Shown here in pieces: positions 1 through 6,349 of a DNA stretch of 10,400 nt; position 1 is the stretch's first letter, and the number at the start of each line of letters is the position of its first letter. The notes beneath the pieces were generated by a model. That model was given only the letters and a program-made list of their open reading frames with translations. It ran no database searches and had not been told where the DNA came from. The translations under genes were made by a program, and so were the position numbers. Source of the stretch: Alphaproteobacteria bacterium UBA3002 (GTDB lineage: Bacteria > Pseudomonadota > Alphaproteobacteria > Rickettsiales > UBA3002). The stretch is from positions 494 to 10,893 of the forward strand of contig DDZS01000055.1 of assembly GCA_002346425.1 (NCBI GenBank), written 5' to 3'.

Positions 1-255
1 CATGTGATGCTCGCAATGCGATTCAAACCGCATGTTTTTCAACAGCACCATTTCGTCGTAATCTTCGACTTCTTCAAAGGTTTTGGCCAGCACCTTACGC
101 GGGTCTTCGTCATAACCCTGAAACCATTCCTTATAGGCGTCCACTACGCGTTTCGGCGTGTCGAGCAGTCCTTCACGCTCCGGGTTATCGCCAGCCCAGC
201 GCAATAAGATGCGCACAGCCTGCATTGCTTCCTCTTTCGAAGGACGGTCTGCCAT
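1..255 (-). CDS. folE: GTP cyclohydrolase I, N-terminal part (runs off the left edge)
   Basis: GTP cyclohydrolase I converts GTP to 7,8-dihydroneopterin triphosphate, the first step of tetrahydrofolate (and pterin) synthesis; it is a cytosolic homodecamer. The 85 codons present read through the family's N-terminal helices (GDNPEREGLLDTPKRVV at about residues 21-37), then an EVEDYDEMVLLKNMRFES stretch and finally SHCEHHM, which carries the first zinc-ligand Cys and the following His of the active site. The remaining two thirds of the protein, including the second zinc Cys, lie outside the window. The ATG at 253-255 is preceded by AGGAG six bases or so upstream, which fixes the start. It lies 60 bp downstream of the pentapeptide-repeat gene on the same strand and could be co-transcribed with it, though their functions look unrelated. 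A small hairpin overlaps its ribosome-binding site (264-287). Confidence 0.93.
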   Translation of the reverse strand, partial: MADRPSKEEAMQAVRILLRWAGDNPEREGLLDTPKRVVDAYKEWFQGYDEDPRKVLAKTFEEVEDYDEMVLLKNMRFESHCEHHM

Positions 256-263
256 AAGGGGTC

Positions 264-287
264 TCCTGCATTAACGTTTGTGCAGGA
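264..287 (-). promoter_or_regulatory. Hairpin overlapping the folE ribosome-binding site
   Basis: TCCTGCA and TGCAGGA form a perfect 7-bp inverted repeat around a 10-base loop (271-280). On the minus-strand transcript the 3' arm contains most of the AGGAG that precedes the folE ATG, so the folded form would mask the ribosome-binding site. The arms are seen directly. A regulatory effect is inference, and a 7-bp repeat in a leader can arise by chance. Confidence 0.35.
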
Positions 288-315
288 CATAGGACGAAAT
301 CGGGAAAAGTACAAG

Positions 316-1551
316 TTAGGAAAGCTGTATGCCGCCGGATTCGCGCTGTGTCGCGCGGGTCGCGGCCAGGCCGCTCGCGATATTCTGGTACACATCCTGA
401 TCCGCCGCGCGGTCCGCATCGCTGCGTAACGCTTTACCATGCAAAGCTCCGGCTTCCATCGCCGCGATTAATTGATCGGTTCCGGTCAGCGGGATATTTT
501 GTCCATTCCATTCACTAGGTGTCGCCGCGGGAGCAGGATCTGTCATCGCGCGCTGTTGCACTTGTGCCAGTTGCTGCGTAGCTGCGCGCTCCGCCTCGAT
601 GGTCTGCGGCATGGCTATGCCAAGTTGACCGCCAAGCTCATTGGCCATTTGCACATTGGTGATCTCTTTCCCATTCATGCGGGCGCCTATCAGGTCCGCC
701 GGAAAGGCTTTCATGCCCTGCATATTGCAATTGCCGATTTCACAGCCCTCAAATGAAGCCCCATAGGCAATGGCGCCCTCAAAATTCGCATTGCCCAGCG
801 CTGAGTAAGAAAAGTCCGTCCCCACCACAGACGCGTTACGCGCACTAAAATCCGGCGCAAAGGAAGCGGACCGGATCGTTGCGCCATCCATCCGGCACCC
901 ATCCAGATGCATGCTGAGTGCACGGGCATTATTGGCATTCAGGCCAGACATATCGGTCGCGGGTTTGGCGTTGATCTCCGTATACCGCGAGTCCGCAATA
1001 TTCATGTCTTTCGCGATGCAATTATCCAATTGCATATGCATATTGCACGTTGGGTTCGCCGGATGCCCGTCAATGCTTAACCCCGACACATTCATATCCT
1101 TAAATGCGACCTCCGCCCCTTCCTCATAAAAGCCGCTGAAGGTCATGTTTTGAGCTTTGGTTAACGCATTCGCGTCACACAGGTTAAAAATGATATCGTT
1201 ACAGACTGACGCGGGCTTAAAGGTACAGCCGGTTAGATTAGCACCTGCCACATTCAGTTTTGCGCCTTCGCCCACGCGCGCATCGCTATGAATCATGTCG
1301 ACGCCTGCCGCATCAAATTCCATACCACTGCAGTTGGTATTCGAGAAATTGAGTAATTCAGAGCCATTCACACCGCGCATCTGCGCTTCACGCACCACAT
1401 CGCTCAGCTTAAATTCGCTGGAGCGACCACGCATATCCGACATAATCACATCCATTGGCGAGCGGTCGGCAATGGTTTCGCCATCCCCATACGGAGTCAT
1501 GGCGCGACTCAGCCAATTAACGCTATCAATAAACCTGCTGGTGATTCCCAT
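316..1551 (-). CDS. Degenerate pentapeptide-repeat protein, function unknown
   Basis: A 411-residue protein with no signal peptide or membrane segment. Two stretches show five-residue periodicity typical of pentapeptide-repeat folds (A[N/D]LXX, a right-handed quadrilateral beta helix). One is around residues 65-115 (for example GANLTGCTF), the other around residues 203-292 (for example NANFEGAIAYGASFEGCEIG). The repeats are degenerate, with Met, Ile or Val at many central positions and many Asn/Cys in the turns. Residues 115-200 keep a weaker form of the pattern. The C-terminal 100 residues (about 310-411) lack repeats and are rich in Ala and Gln, probably helical. The ATG at 1549-1551 has AGGG five bases upstream. 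It is divergent from the 546-residue protein gene and 60 bp upstream of folE. Pentapeptide proteins range from gyrase-binding DNA mimics to effectors; nothing here says which. The fold is fairly clear, the role unknown. Confidence 0.75.
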   Translation of the reverse strand: MGITSRFIDSVNWLSRAMTPYGDGETIADRSPMDVIMSDMRGRSSEFKLSDVVREAQMRGVNGSELLNFSNTNCSGMEFDAAGVDMIHSDARVGEGAKLNVAGANLTGCTFKPASVCNDIIFNLCDANALTKAQNMTFSGFYEEGAEVAFKDMNVSGLSIDGHPANPTCNMHMQLDNCIAKDMNIADSRYTEINAKPATDMSGLNANNARALSMHLDGCRMDGATIRSASFAPDFSARNASVVGTDFSYSALGNANFEGAIAYGASFEGCEIGNCNMQGMKAFPADLIGARMNGKEITNVQMANELGGQLGIAMPQTIEAERAATQQLAQVQQRAMTDPAPAATPSEWNGQNIPLTGTDQLIAAMEAGALHGKALRSDADRAADQDVYQNIASGLAATRATQRESGGIQLS

Positions 1552-1585
1552 TAACGCCCTATTTCCCTACTCATAGAACCACTCT

Positions 1586-1613
1586 AACATAGAGATTCTT
1601 AATTAATCGTTAA
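1586..1613 (-). promoter_or_regulatory. Candidate promoter of the pentapeptide gene with a CtrA-type site over the -35
   Basis: On the minus strand TTAACG (1608-1613) and TATGTT (1586-1591) are 16 bases apart, each matching the sigma-70 consensus at four of six positions. A TTAA-N7-TTAA sequence (1599-1613) covers the -35 element. This is the full CtrA recognition pattern known from Caulobacter and relatives, and many CtrA-activated promoters place it at the -35. The region is AT-rich, so the match could be fortuitous; CtrA control is inference. Confidence 0.4.
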
Positions 1614-1655
1614 TATGCGGCAGTTTTTTGCCACTTTTAAACTAAATCTAAGAAA

Positions 1656-1715
1656 ATTTTTGCTAAAACTTTAAGGAAATATTTTTCTAAAAAATTTAAT
1701 TTTCCTAAAAATATT
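1656..1715. repeat. Three AT-rich TTTT..CTAAAA elements with an imperfect hairpin
   Basis: TTTTTGCTAAAA (from 1657), TTTTTCTAAAA (from 1682) and TTTTCCTAAAA (from 1700) are near-copies of one short dyad, with the CTAAAA parts 24 and 18 bases apart. In addition AATATTTTT (1678-1686) and AAAAATATT (1707-1715) are a perfect 9-bp inverted repeat enclosing the last two copies. The surroundings are extremely AT-rich (10 G/C in 1681-1740). This could be an operator array or simply a bendable, easily melted promoter region. Confidence 0.4.
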
Positions 1716-1743
1716 AACTTTTTGTTTACTAATATCGCCTAGC

Positions 1744-1752
1744 TTATCCACA
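1744..1752 (+). promoter_or_regulatory. Perfect DnaA-box sequence
   Basis: TTATCCACA matches the high-affinity DnaA box consensus TTATNCACA exactly and follows immediately after the AT-rich tract, 42 bases before the GTG start of the 546-residue protein gene. It is the only exact consensus box I noticed, so it is more likely a transcriptional DnaA site or a chance match than part of a replication origin. No origin-marker genes are nearby. Confidence 0.35.
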
Positions 1753-1793
1753 GGGGCATAAAGATCCCATAAACGTAACAGGAGTACGGCAAG

Positions 1794-3434
1794 GTGTCAG
1801 CAACGCAGTCTTTCGCGGAAAATATCATTCCGCCCTATCCGATCGGGCGCGATATATGGGAAATGCCGAAATCGGCGGAGTTTCCTGCATTTCAGGAAAC
1901 CGCATTGTCGTCCGTTTCCTATCAAAGAGACACCCATACTCGCGATATCGTAGATGTTACGCGCGGATTCGAGCCCGCCTCCGAAGAACAAACGATTCAG
2001 GTCTATAGCGATATGACCGACCTGGCGAGCGAACTGATCGCCTTGCAAGGCGAAGTGATGGATCAGATTAAGGAAATGCAGCAAAATGGCTCCTACACCG
2101 AACTTGGTGCGGCAATGGGATCGCTCGGCGCGATCGATCACGCCCTAAAAGAAGTCATGAATGCCAAAGGCGATCCCGTAGCCGCGCGCCGTGCCACTGA
2201 TGTAGCCCGCCTCGCCAAATCCTATGCCGAAACCAACATAGGGACCGGTAGACAAGATATCACCCGCGCCGAAGCCGATATGCAGGCCGAGATGGGCGTC
2301 GAGGTCTACGAGAAACATCTGGAAGTCTTCGAACAACGCAGCATGCAAATGCAACGGCAGTTGGATAGCCGCTCGCAAGCGCTTGGCATCGACACGCTCG
2401 GTTTCGATGGCATGCGAAATAAATACGCCCACCTTATGCAAAACGGTGGCACACTGTCTGAACGCCTTAAAGGTAGCGTAGGTGTCGCAGCAGCCCAAAG
2501 CGCGCAAGCGGCAACGAATTCATTCGTATCTTCGCTGGATTTAGCGGAAGCTTATGAGAATGGCTCACCAGAACAAATTAAAGCTGCAGAAACCGCAGTG
2601 CGTAATGATGCAAAAATTGAGGCTCAGGCTCATATCACTTATGCCGAAAATGCAGAAAAAAGGGTGGAAGAGGCACGTGCGCGCGCTATCGCCGAGGGAC
2701 GGGACCCTGACGAAGCAGAACAGCAAATCCGACGGGAAAATGCAGCCCTAATAGAAGAAGCTGCTAAAATTCATGCCGAAGAAGCTAAGAGAGAAGCACT
2801 GGAACGCGGATTAAGCGAGGAACGCGCCAACACACTCGCGGCGGCTGTTGGGGATAATTATAGAGCAACTGCACATTTAACCGACGGTGTAGAGCATTTA
2901 CAGTCGTTACAAGAGAAACGTGCGAAAAGCACGGATCCGAAAGAGCAGGCTCAATTAGATAGCCAAATTGCTGCACAGCAGACAGTCGTTCAGCAACAAC
3001 AGGCTACAGCCGCAGAAAGCGACCAAGAAATAGTTCAGACTGCTAATACCGTTTATACTGAACAGGCAGTGGAAGATGGCAAACCTAACCCAGAAAAAGC
3101 TGGTGAGGCTGCAGGGAAAGCTACAGCACTTAAAGTAGAAGAACGAAACAAAGTGTTGAACAGCAGACAACAAAAAGAAGTGTTAGGCGCAAGCCAAAAT
3201 ATTTCAAACTCTATAGGATTAGGCTTAGACTCGGCGAATACAAATAATCCCGCTGCTACTATTGCTCAAGATCCAGCATTCAATGAAATTATAAGACAAC
3301 AGGTAGCTGGAGTAATTCCCCAAACTAATAAGCCTGAACTTTCAGAAGAGCAAACCGCTCCCGAGGAGCAGAAAAAATTAGCTCAAACAACGACGAAAGA
3401 CATAAAGTCAAAAGCTGCATGTATAGATATATAA
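1794..3434 (+). CDS. Unrecognised helix-rich coiled-coil protein, 546 residues
   Basis: I do not recognise this family. The GTG start is preceded by AGGAG (1780-1784) nine bases upstream; no better ATG lies nearby. The protein is soluble with no signal peptide or membrane helix. Residues 1-60 are Pro-containing and probably extended. Charged or Gln-rich helical segments follow at about 62-100, 125-195, 255-345 (very rich in Ala, Glu and Arg, heptad-like) and 365-405. The last 70 residues are Asn/Thr/Pro-rich and look disordered. Base composition changes along the gene: 39 of 60 bases are G/C at 2161-2220, but only 22 of 60 at 3241-3300. It is followed after 74 bp by another unrecognised gene on the same strand, and the two may form a unit. 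Its architecture would suit a structural, scaffold or effector protein, but this is a guess. Confidence 0.7.
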   Translation: MSATQSFAENIIPPYPIGRDIWEMPKSAEFPAFQETALSSVSYQRDTHTRDIVDVTRGFEPASEEQTIQVYSDMTDLASELIALQGEVMDQIKEMQQNGSYTELGAAMGSLGAIDHALKEVMNAKGDPVAARRATDVARLAKSYAETNIGTGRQDITRAEADMQAEMGVEVYEKHLEVFEQRSMQMQRQLDSRSQALGIDTLGFDGMRNKYAHLMQNGGTLSERLKGSVGVAAAQSAQAATNSFVSSLDLAEAYENGSPEQIKAAETAVRNDAKIEAQAHITYAENAEKRVEEARARAIAEGRDPDEAEQQIRRENAALIEEAAKIHAEEAKREALERGLSEERANTLAAAVGDNYRATAHLTDGVEHLQSLQEKRAKSTDPKEQAQLDSQIAAQQTVVQQQQATAAESDQEIVQTANTVYTEQAVEDGKPNPEKAGEAAGKATALKVEERNKVLNSRQQKEVLGASQNISNSIGLGLDSANTNNPAATIAQDPAFNEIIRQQVAGVIPQTNKPELSEEQTAPEEQKKLAQTTTKDIKSKAACIDI

Positions 3435-3439
3435 TCTAA

Positions 3440-3468
3440 TCTTCATAGAATTGTCACACTCCTGTCAC
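3440..3468 (+). promoter_or_regulatory. Candidate Pho box upstream of the 348-residue protein gene
   Basis: TGTCAC occurs at 3452-3457 and again at 3463-3468, exactly 11 bases apart, with a weaker CTTCAT one further 11-base step upstream (3441-3446). Direct repeats of TGTCA(T/C) with 11-base spacing are the hallmark of PhoB-binding Pho boxes. A TGTTAT at 3476-3481 could serve as a -10. The same CTTCAT..AA.TGTCACAC core recurs at 6351-6369. The sequence pattern is seen; PhoB control is inference. Confidence 0.45.
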
Positions 3469-3474
3469 AGCAAA

Positions 3475-3495
3475 CTGTTATTCATCACTTAACAG
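3475..3495. repeat. Short inverted repeat in the leader of the 348-residue protein gene
   Basis: CTGTTA (3475-3480) and TAACAG (3490-3495) are a perfect 6-bp inverted repeat around nine bases, lying between the Pho-box-like site and the GGAGG ribosome-binding site. It could be a small operator or hairpin. It is short enough to be chance. Confidence 0.25.
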
Positions 3496-3508
3496 CACGG
3501 AGGCACTT

Positions 3509-4555
3509 GTGACAGATAATTCAGCGTTAGCACCTATAGAAATTGATGGAAAAATAACAGATACTTCGCATCTCGGCTTCAGAATGAATAATTATGAAGA
3601 ACGTTTATTTAGACGAGCTTTGTCAGCTTTTGACGCAACGTTTTACAATAATCCTAAAGTGGTAGAAGAAATGTATAAAGGACTGGAAGTCTCCCCTCTG
3701 GCCGATACAGAAGGTGCCTATGCACGGGCAGGCGCTGCTATGACAACGCTTTTTGAACCCAGTAAAGCGAACCCTTTACCAGAATTCGTTCAAACGGATG
3801 AAGATAGCATCAATTACTCGCAACGCTTATTTTTTATGAGAGAATTGAGTCAGCAATATGCGGCACGCGCCATATTAAAAGCGCAAGACCAAGAAAAATA
3901 TGACCAGCTATCATTGATTGAGCAATTTAAACAGGCACAAGACATATTAGTTAAAATTAGCGCGCTGGCAAAAAAAGAGAACAGAACGCCAGAAGAACAG
4001 GCTAAAGTGGATACTTTCTCAGGCGCGTATCAGCAATACCAACAATATTTACCGATGGCATTATCGCTTAGATTATTTAGTCAGGATCCTACGAACCAAC
4101 AAGAAATCTCAAATGAAATGGCTTACCATCTTGCGTATTCAATCACCGTTTCGGACTATGATCCAAAGGGCAAACTTGGCGATAACGCATTTATGGAAGA
4201 AATTCGCAATGATCCAGAATTTACTGCTGCTATTGATACTATCAAACAAGTAGCCAGTACGCTGGATCGCGATGAGATCATCAATATCGTGCAATCAGGC
4301 TTCAGCAATAAAATTGAAGAGCCTTTTACAGTTGGTGAAAATACCCAAGGTATAGATCCTACATTACAAGTTAGCGAGCGTTGGGCACTAGCCGCTGCCG
4401 CAGTTGCAGAAGCGAATCAAAACCTAAACACACTGTTCCCTGACCAAAATTTAACTGCGACTACTGTAATCCCCTTCCCTAACCCTCCGCAAAAACAAGC
4501 CGCATTAGAGAACAATCCGCTTTTAAGTCCCGCTGCAGCAGCCACACGTCGTTAA
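3509..4555 (+). CDS. Unrecognised soluble protein, 348 residues
   Basis: I do not recognise this family. The GTG start has a strong GGAGG (3499-3503) five bases upstream, so the start is secure. There is no signal peptide or membrane segment. Residues 25-190 look mostly helical with many Gln, Tyr and Leu (for example SQQYAARAILKAQDQEKYDQL at 114-134, with a Gln/Tyr-rich patch YQQYQQYLP at 174-182). Residues 228-262 form another helical block. The C-terminus is Pro/Asn/Ala-rich and ends AAAATRR, probably disordered. The gene is strikingly AT-rich: 19 of 60 bases are G/C at both 3541-3600 and 3901-3960, against 39 of 60 in the ppx gene at 4921-4980. This suggests acquired or fast-evolving DNA. 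It follows the 546-residue protein gene by 74 bp and has its own candidate Pho-box promoter. Confidence 0.72.
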   Translation: MTDNSALAPIEIDGKITDTSHLGFRMNNYEERLFRRALSAFDATFYNNPKVVEEMYKGLEVSPLADTEGAYARAGAAMTTLFEPSKANPLPEFVQTDEDSINYSQRLFFMRELSQQYAARAILKAQDQEKYDQLSLIEQFKQAQDILVKISALAKKENRTPEEQAKVDTFSGAYQQYQQYLPMALSLRLFSQDPTNQQEISNEMAYHLAYSITVSDYDPKGKLGDNAFMEEIRNDPEFTAAIDTIKQVASTLDRDEIINIVQSGFSNKIEEPFTVGENTQGIDPTLQVSERWALAAAAVAEANQNLNTLFPDQNLTATTVIPFPNPPQKQAALENNPLLSPAAAATRR

Positions 4556-4600
4556 CCATACATCTAAGTGCCGCTAAACCACTCGCATTTGGAATAAAAC

Positions 4601-4636
4601 TGCGCTATCCTAGGGACGAAATTCTAGGATAGCGCA
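4601..4636 (+). promoter_or_regulatory. 13-bp perfect inverted repeat ending on the ppx start codon
   Basis: TGCGCTATCCTAG (4601-4613) and CTAGGATAGCGCA (4624-4636) are perfectly complementary around a 10-base loop (4614-4623). The right arm contains the AGGA that serves as ribosome-binding site, and its last base is the A of the ppx ATG. In RNA this would be a strong hairpin masking translation start; in DNA it would be a long operator-like palindrome. No T-run follows on the plus strand, so it is not an ordinary terminator for the upstream gene. Confidence 0.7.
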
Positions 4637-5682
4637 TGAAACCGGTTAAGCATCATACCCGCCATAAACGCGTCGACGCGGCGCCGTCGGAGCTGTTTGC
4701 GGCGTTGGATTTGGGCACAAATAATTGCCGGCTGCTGATTGCCAAGCCGGTGTTTCAGCAGACCTGCCAGCATAAAACCCTGAAAGTCATCGATAGTTAT
4801 TCGCGCATCGTCCGCCTTGGTGAGGGGATGAGCGAGTCGGGCGAACTTTCGACCGAGGCGATGGAGCGGACGCTGAAGGCCCTGCGATCCTGCCAGAATA
4901 AATTGAAACGCTATCAGCTCGCCAAAAGCCGTTTTGTGGCGACCGAAGCCTGCCGCCGCGCGATCAATGGCGAGGCGTTCATGCAGCAGATCGAAGACGA
5001 GATGGGGCTGCATATCGATATTATTTCCAATGAAGAAGAAGCGCGGCTGGCTTTTCTCGGCTGTTCATCGCTGTTACAGCGCGACACGCGCTTCGCCCTC
5101 GCTTTCGATATCGGTGGCGGGTCGACGGAATTTATGTGGGTGAAAATTGATGGCGAAAAACCGGTCGATTCGCATAAGCGCCATCTGATTCAGGATTGGC
5201 TGTCCCTGCCCTATGGCGTGATGAATATTTCGGAACAATTTGGCGGCGCGTCTTATACGGAGATGTATTTCGAAGAGATCGTCGATAAGATTTGTGGGCT
5301 ACTTGAGCCGATGAATGAAGCGAATCAAATCAGTAAGAAAATGTGGCGTGAACCGGTGCAATTGCTAAGCACCTCCGGGACGGTCACAACCCTAGCGGCG
5401 ATCCACCTTGACCTGCCAAAGTATGATCGTGCGCGGGTAGATGGGCTGAAACTCTCGATCGCCGATATTCGCAAAGCCACGCAGAAGCTCATGCAGATGA
5501 GCCCTTCGCAACGCGCGATGCATCCCTGTATCGGCTCCGCGCGAACGGATTACATTCTGTCCGGCTGCGCGATTTTCGAAGCCATTGTCCGCACTTTCCC
5601 GATCGACACGATCACTATCGCCGATCGCGGGGTGCGCGAAGGCATTATCGTTTCCCTCATGCGCGAGCAACACGGCGGCTGA
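4636..5682 (+). CDS. ppx: Ppx/GppA family exopolyphosphatase / pppGpp phosphohydrolase
   Basis: Enzymes of this family remove terminal phosphate from polyphosphate and/or convert pppGpp to ppGpp, linking phosphate storage with the stringent response. The 348 residues carry the sugar-kinase/Hsp70-type fold signatures. These are phosphate loop 1 at 22-33 (ALDLGTNNCRLL), the RLGEGM segment at 60-65, VATEACRRA at 101-109, EEEAR at 133-137 with the expected catalytic Glu, phosphate loop 2 DIGGGSTE at 158-165, the STSGTVTTLA motif at 246-255 and IADRGVREGI at 328-337. It lacks the C-terminal HD-like domain of the ~500-residue E. coli enzymes, as do many short family members. Ppx and GppA activities cannot be told apart from sequence. 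Its TGA overlaps the rlmE ATG (TGATG), indicating coupled translation. A 13-bp inverted repeat covers its ribosome-binding site. Confidence 0.92.
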   Translation: MKPVKHHTRHKRVDAAPSELFAALDLGTNNCRLLIAKPVFQQTCQHKTLKVIDSYSRIVRLGEGMSESGELSTEAMERTLKALRSCQNKLKRYQLAKSRFVATEACRRAINGEAFMQQIEDEMGLHIDIISNEEEARLAFLGCSSLLQRDTRFALAFDIGGGSTEFMWVKIDGEKPVDSHKRHLIQDWLSLPYGVMNISEQFGGASYTEMYFEEIVDKICGLLEPMNEANQISKKMWREPVQLLSTSGTVTTLAAIHLDLPKYDRARVDGLKLSIADIRKATQKLMQMSPSQRAMHPCIGSARTDYILSGCAIFEAIVRTFPIDTITIADRGVREGIIVSLMREQHGG

Positions 5683-6341
5683 TGGCGCAAGGCGGTAGCA
5701 GAGACCTGACGGTGCGCGTCAAAACCGCGCGTGGCCGGAAGAAATCATCGACCAAGTGGCTGCAACGCCAGTTGAACGACCCCTATGTGCAGCAAGCCAA
5801 ACGCGATGGCTATCGCTCACGCGCGGCGTATAAACTGTTAGAGCTGAACGATAAATTCAATTTTCTGAAACCCGGACAAAGCGTGGTCGATCTCGGCGCG
5901 GCTCCCGGTGGCTGGTCCCAAGTGGCGCTGCAGTATAAAGCCCGACAGGTAATTGGAATTGATCTGCTGGAAATCCCGCCCGTACCCGGCGCGCATTTCA
6001 TTCAAAAAGACTTCAATGATGCGGATGCTCCCGAAGTGATCTGCGAGCTTCTGCAAGGCTATGCCGATATTGTGATGTCGGATATGGCCGCCAATACCAC
6101 CGGCCATCCGCCGACCGACCACATTCGCATTATTCAACTTTGCGAACTCGCCTATGATTTCGCGAAAGAAATCCTCGCCCCCGGCGGCACGTTCTTGTGT
6201 AAAGTGCTAAAAGGTGGCACGGAGAATGATTTGCTGGTCGACATGAAGAAAAATTTCAAAACTGTCAAACACGCAAAACCTCAAGCCTCTCGCAAAGACT
6301 CGGCGGAAAGCTACGTGATTGCGACGGGGTTTCGGGGTTAA
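5682..6341 (+). CDS. rlmE: 23S rRNA (uridine-2'-O)-methyltransferase RlmE (RrmJ/FtsJ)
   Basis: RlmE uses S-adenosylmethionine to methylate the 2'-OH of the A-loop uridine of 23S rRNA (U2552 in E. coli numbering) late in 50S assembly. The 219 residues contain the SAM-binding motif VVDLGAAPGGWSQVA at 68-82. The full catalytic K-D-K-E set is visible: K51 in RAAYKL, D134 in MSDMAANTTG, K174 in CKVLKGG and E209 in ESYVIATGFR. The basic N-terminal 30 residues suit rRNA binding; the length is close to the E. coli enzyme plus a short N-terminal extension. The ATG shares one base with the ppx stop codon and has no clear ribosome-binding site of its own, so translation probably depends on ppx. Confidence 0.95.
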   Translation: MAQGGSRDLTVRVKTARGRKKSSTKWLQRQLNDPYVQQAKRDGYRSRAAYKLLELNDKFNFLKPGQSVVDLGAAPGGWSQVALQYKARQVIGIDLLEIPPVPGAHFIQKDFNDADAPEVICELLQGYADIVMSDMAANTTGHPPTDHIRIIQLCELAYDFAKEILAPGGTFLCKVLKGGTENDLLVDMKKNFKTVKHAKPQASRKDSAESYVIATGFRG

Positions 6342-6349
6342 ACGACGAA

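Noticed and set aside
144..440. Minus-strand open frame of 98 codons spanning the folE–pentapeptide gap
   Set aside because: It is out of frame with both well-supported genes, overlaps them at each end, and its protein is Arg/Ala-rich without any family resemblance.
1590..1760. Chromosomal or plasmid replication origin
   Set aside because: There is only one exact DnaA box, no initiator or partition gene nearby, and the flanking genes are ordinary chromosomal ones.
3423..3434. C-terminal CIDI of the 546-residue protein as a prenylation (CaaX) signal
   Set aside because: The third position is Asp rather than aliphatic, and nothing else suggests a eukaryotic-host effector.
1794..4555. Shared DPxF..xI motif between the two unrecognised proteins (residues 493-500 and 235-242) as evidence of common origin
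   Set aside because: The similarity covers only a few residues, the following spacing differs, and the rest of the proteins does not align by eye.
4601..4636. Intrinsic terminator for the 348-residue protein gene
   Set aside because: The hairpin is followed by ATGAAACCGG with no T-run on the plus strand, and its arm reaches the ppx start codon.
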